DNA from: Candidatus Melainabacteria bacterium GWA2_34_9
Lineage (GTDB): Bacteria > Cyanobacteriota > Vampirovibrionia > Gastranaerophilales > UBA9971
Assembly (NCBI GenBank): GCA_001784535.1
Contig: MFRJ01000096.1
Span: 18,741-33,269 of the forward strand
Reading direction: 5' to 3'
Length of the DNA stretch: 14,529 nucleotides
Part shown: positions 12,686 through 14,529 of the stretch, piece after piece
Layout of the letters: every line of letters starts with the position of its first letter
Position numbering within the stretch: position 1 is the first letter of the stretch
Notes under the pieces: model-generated
Told to the model about the DNA's origin: nothing
The model's database searches: none
Seen by the model: only the letters and a program-made list of their open reading frames with translations
Position numbers and translations under genes: made by a program

Positions 12686-13831
12686 ATGAAAAACATTGCA
12701 AAAGTGTTAACAGCACTTGTTTTTGCGGGGCTTTTTATTAACAGCGTTTGCGCAAAAACTTATTCGGATCTGGACAAAAATCACTGGGCTTCACCGCAAA
12801 TTCAAACACTTTCAAAGGATGATGTTGTTATTGGCTATCCTGATGAAACCTTTAAGGCTGATCAGCCTGTATCAAGAGCCGAATTTGCTACGATGGTAGT
12901 TAAAGCTTTAGGGCAGGAAAACTGTATCTTAAAGGAAATTTACTATTTTAGCGATGTTCCTTTAAATTATTGGGCTTATGATTTAATTCAAAAAGCACAA
13001 AGTTTTGATTTGTTAAAAGTTTATGCTGATGGAACTTTTCATCCTGATGACAATATTACTAAATCTGACGCTGTTTATATGATGATTGCATCAGTTGAAA
13101 CAAGTAATATAACAGAAGCACAGGCAAAAAAAGCGTTAAAAGTATATAAGGATGTGGCACAAATTCCATCATGGGCTGTTATCAGCGCAGGAAAAGCCGA
13201 GTTGTTAAAAGTAACTGCTCATAATCCTGCAACTCCGAATCTTTTTGCTCCTGATTCAAAAATTTCCAGAGCAGAACTTGCAGTAAGTCTTTATAACATG
13301 AGAAAAGCAGCTCTTAAACATCCTAATGCTAAACTTGCACTTGCAATGCAGCCTATAGTAGCACAAGGAACAGTTATTGATCCTGTAAGCCTCGATGGAA
13401 CTATTGCTACCATACCTGCTGGAACATTACTTCCTGTTGCACTTTTTGGTGGTGTAAACAGCCAAAATAAACTACAAGAAAGAGTTTTTGTTACAGAAGT
13501 TAAGGAAAATCTTGTCACAAAAGATAATTATCTTTTAATTGCAAAAGGTACTTATATAAGCGGTCAAATTACAGATTTGCTTCCTGCAAAATATTTTATT
13601 AGAAACGCTAAAGCTGTATTTGAAGCTCAAAATATAAATACAGTAAGAAGACAAAAAACAGAATTCCCCGGAAGTGTTGATTTACCCACTAAAACATACA
13701 AATGGTATCAAAAAGCGATTAACTTCGTGATAAAAGGAAGAAAAATCACTTTAAAAGAGGGCGACCAGATTTATGTAAAACTTAAACAGCCTATCAGAGT
13801 TGATTTAACAAACAGTACAATTTTAAAATAG
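12686..13831 (+). CDS. Exported SLH-domain envelope protein with uncharacterised C-terminal domain
   Basis: SLH domains anchor proteins non-covalently to cell-wall polysaccharide or peptidoglycan. A signal peptide (MKNIAKVLTALVFAGLFI, cleavage likely after VCA at residue 23) is followed by SLH repeats at about 25-75 (YSDLDKNHWA...VSRAEFATMVVKALG), 87-136 (YFSDVPLNYWA...ADGTFHPDDNITKSDAV) and a more diverged third at 152-206 (VYKDVAQIPSWA...KISRAELAVSLYNM). The C-terminal 170 residues are beta-rich, with IPAGTLLPVALFGGVNS, IAKGTYISGQI and KEGDQIYVKL, recalling domains that bind or line the envelope. There is no evident C-terminal membrane anchor or outer-membrane barrel. The start has GGGAGAG about 7 nt upstream, its own extended -10 promoter and a strong terminator, so it is a single-gene unit. 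Confidence 0.88.
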   Translation: MKNIAKVLTALVFAGLFINSVCAKTYSDLDKNHWASPQIQTLSKDDVVIGYPDETFKADQPVSRAEFATMVVKALGQENCILKEIYYFSDVPLNYWAYDLIQKAQSFDLLKVYADGTFHPDDNITKSDAVYMMIASVETSNITEAQAKKALKVYKDVAQIPSWAVISAGKAELLKVTAHNPATPNLFAPDSKISRAELAVSLYNMRKAALKHPNAKLALAMQPIVAQGTVIDPVSLDGTIATIPAGTLLPVALFGGVNSQNKLQERVFVTEVKENLVTKDNYLLIAKGTYISGQITDLLPAKYFIRNAKAVFEAQNINTVRRQKTEFPGSVDLPTKTYKWYQKAINFVIKGRKITLKEGDQIYVKLKQPIRVDLTNSTILK

Positions 13832-13850
13832 TATTAAATAAATCAAAAAT

Positions 13851-13886
13851 TAAAATAACCTGCAGTTTTTACCGCAGGTTATTTTA
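13851..13886 (+). terminator. Intrinsic terminator of the SLH-domain gene
   Basis: TAAAATAACCTGC (13851-13863) and GCAGGTTATTTTA (13874-13886) form a perfect 13-bp stem with a 10-nt loop. The U-rich tract is the 3' arm itself (TTATTTTA). It starts 20 nt after the stop codon. The symmetric A/T ends would let it work in either direction. Confidence 0.85.
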
Positions 13887-14000
13887 TGCTTAAAAAACTT
13901 AACATTTGTCATTTAAAACGCAATTTTTTTTATTTTTAAACATTATATTGATGTGTCTTAAAATAACCAGATTCGAACTTAAATACGTTAAGGTCTAAAA

Positions 14001-14529
14001 ATGGCAATTCAATTATATAAAGCTAATAACGTAACGTCAGGATTTCATACAAATCCTATTAAAACATTGCCAGAAATCTCTGTACCTGCTATACAACAAA
14101 TAAAAATGCATTTTGGTAGCAGTAAGCCTTTAACAGAAGAAATATTGCAGCTCGTTAGAGAATGGTTGAAATTTTACTTCAGAAAGCATGAAAAAAGATA
14201 TCAACATTCAATAAGCACAGGAGTTGCAGCTGAAGAAATAGCCATGATAATTGATTATACTGATCCAATAAAAGCAAGACTTGTTGGATTGCTTCATGAT
14301 ATTGCCAAAACGCCGGTAAAGAAAATTTTAAAAACAATTACTAGAGAAAAATTTGAAAAATTAAATAATAGATTGGAACAACTGGGAATAGAACTTTTAG
14401 AACCAGAATTGATATTCTATGAAGACAAAAGGGATAATATTAAAAATCTTCATGCGCCTATAGGAATGTTAATGGCAGAGAAAAAACTTGGTATCCAAGA
14501 CTATGAAGTTCTAAACGCTATAAGATATC
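14001..14529 (+). CDS. YqeK-like HD-domain hydrolase, 3' truncated by the window end
   Basis: YqeK-type enzymes cleave diadenosine tetraphosphate (Ap4A) symmetrically. The frame runs from ATG 14001 to the window end with no stop, about 176 residues. The HD signature is clear: RYQHSISTGVAAEEIA, then DPIKARLVGLLHDIAKTP (His-Asp), then LHAPIGMLMAEKKLGI and EVLNAIRY, as in YqeK (RYQHS, LLHDYAK, HGPVGA, VLNAIRYHT). About 60 residues precede the HD domain, longer than in typical YqeK. They start MAIQLYKANNVTSGF and contain NPIKTLPEI and a helix LTEEILQLVREWLKFYF. nadD, a common neighbour, is not seen. AGG lies about 7 nt upstream of the ATG. TTGTCA at 13906-13911 could be a -35, but no convincing -10 follows. 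A general HD phosphohydrolase is the alternative. Confidence 0.82.
   Translation, partial: MAIQLYKANNVTSGFHTNPIKTLPEISVPAIQQIKMHFGSSKPLTEEILQLVREWLKFYFRKHEKRYQHSISTGVAAEEIAMIIDYTDPIKARLVGLLHDIAKTPVKKILKTITREKFEKLNNRLEQLGIELLEPELIFYEDKRDNIKNLHAPIGMLMAEKKLGIQDYEVLNAIRY

Noticed and set aside
13849..13969. TTAAAATAACC occurring twice (in the terminator arm and near 13959-13969) as a direct repeat
   Set aside because: An 11-nt match in A/T-rich DNA, one copy of which is part of the terminator stem, is most likely chance.

Overview
The window is AT-rich, compact bacterial chromosome carrying mostly housekeeping genes. I infer a member of the non-photosynthetic cyanobacterial relatives (Melainabacteria / Vampirovibrionia, possibly Gastranaerophilales). 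The basis is a DUF3326 protein, a family I know mainly from Cyanobacteria, together with low GC, a PC4-type coactivator and an SLH-domain envelope protein. No 16S rRNA or other taxonomic marker is present, so this is inference. I see no phage, transposase, CRISPR array or tRNA.

Layout. Positions 1-626 hold the 3' part of trpD (+), converging on a 56-residue Cys-rich protein (-, 623-793). Positions 794-1304 contain no gene I can support. They hold two GC-rich hairpin repeats (878-892, 921-940) and a good rightward intrinsic terminator (1240-1274) with no obvious gene in front of it. A small winged-helix protein (-, 1305-1625) is divergent from a rightward operon of tilS, hpt and a DUF3326 gene (1824-4813). 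A 49-codon gene (-, 4810-4959) converges on that operon. Next come a PC4-type ssDNA-binding coactivator and priA (+, 5093-7850), overlapping each other. priA carries a 108-bp palindromic repeat inserted in frame. On the minus strand, pgpH and ybeY (10575 to 7847) form a two-gene operon converging on priA. Finally, on the plus strand, come trhP overlapping yqeG (10856-12605), an SLH-domain exported protein with its own extended -10 promoter and terminator (12588-13886), and a YqeK-like HD hydrolase cut by the window end (14001-14529).

Themes. Much of the content is RNA and nucleotide metabolism: TilS and TrhP modify tRNA, YbeY processes rRNA, Hpt salvages purines, PgpH (7TM-HD) is expected to degrade c-di-AMP, and YqeK-type enzymes degrade Ap4A. 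PC4 and PriA both act on single-stranded or forked DNA.

The most unusual features are these. All three convergent gene junctions overlap by exactly 4 nt, so the two stop codons share their bases (CTAG, CTAA, TTAG). A palindromic repeat has been domesticated inside the priA reading frame. Several short genes fall below usual ORF cut-offs or run off the edge (56 aa, 49 aa, partial YqeK). I did not find a clear multi-gene novel system; the strongest candidates for new biology are the small genes, the terminator-ended RNA near 1170-1275 and the repeat inside priA.
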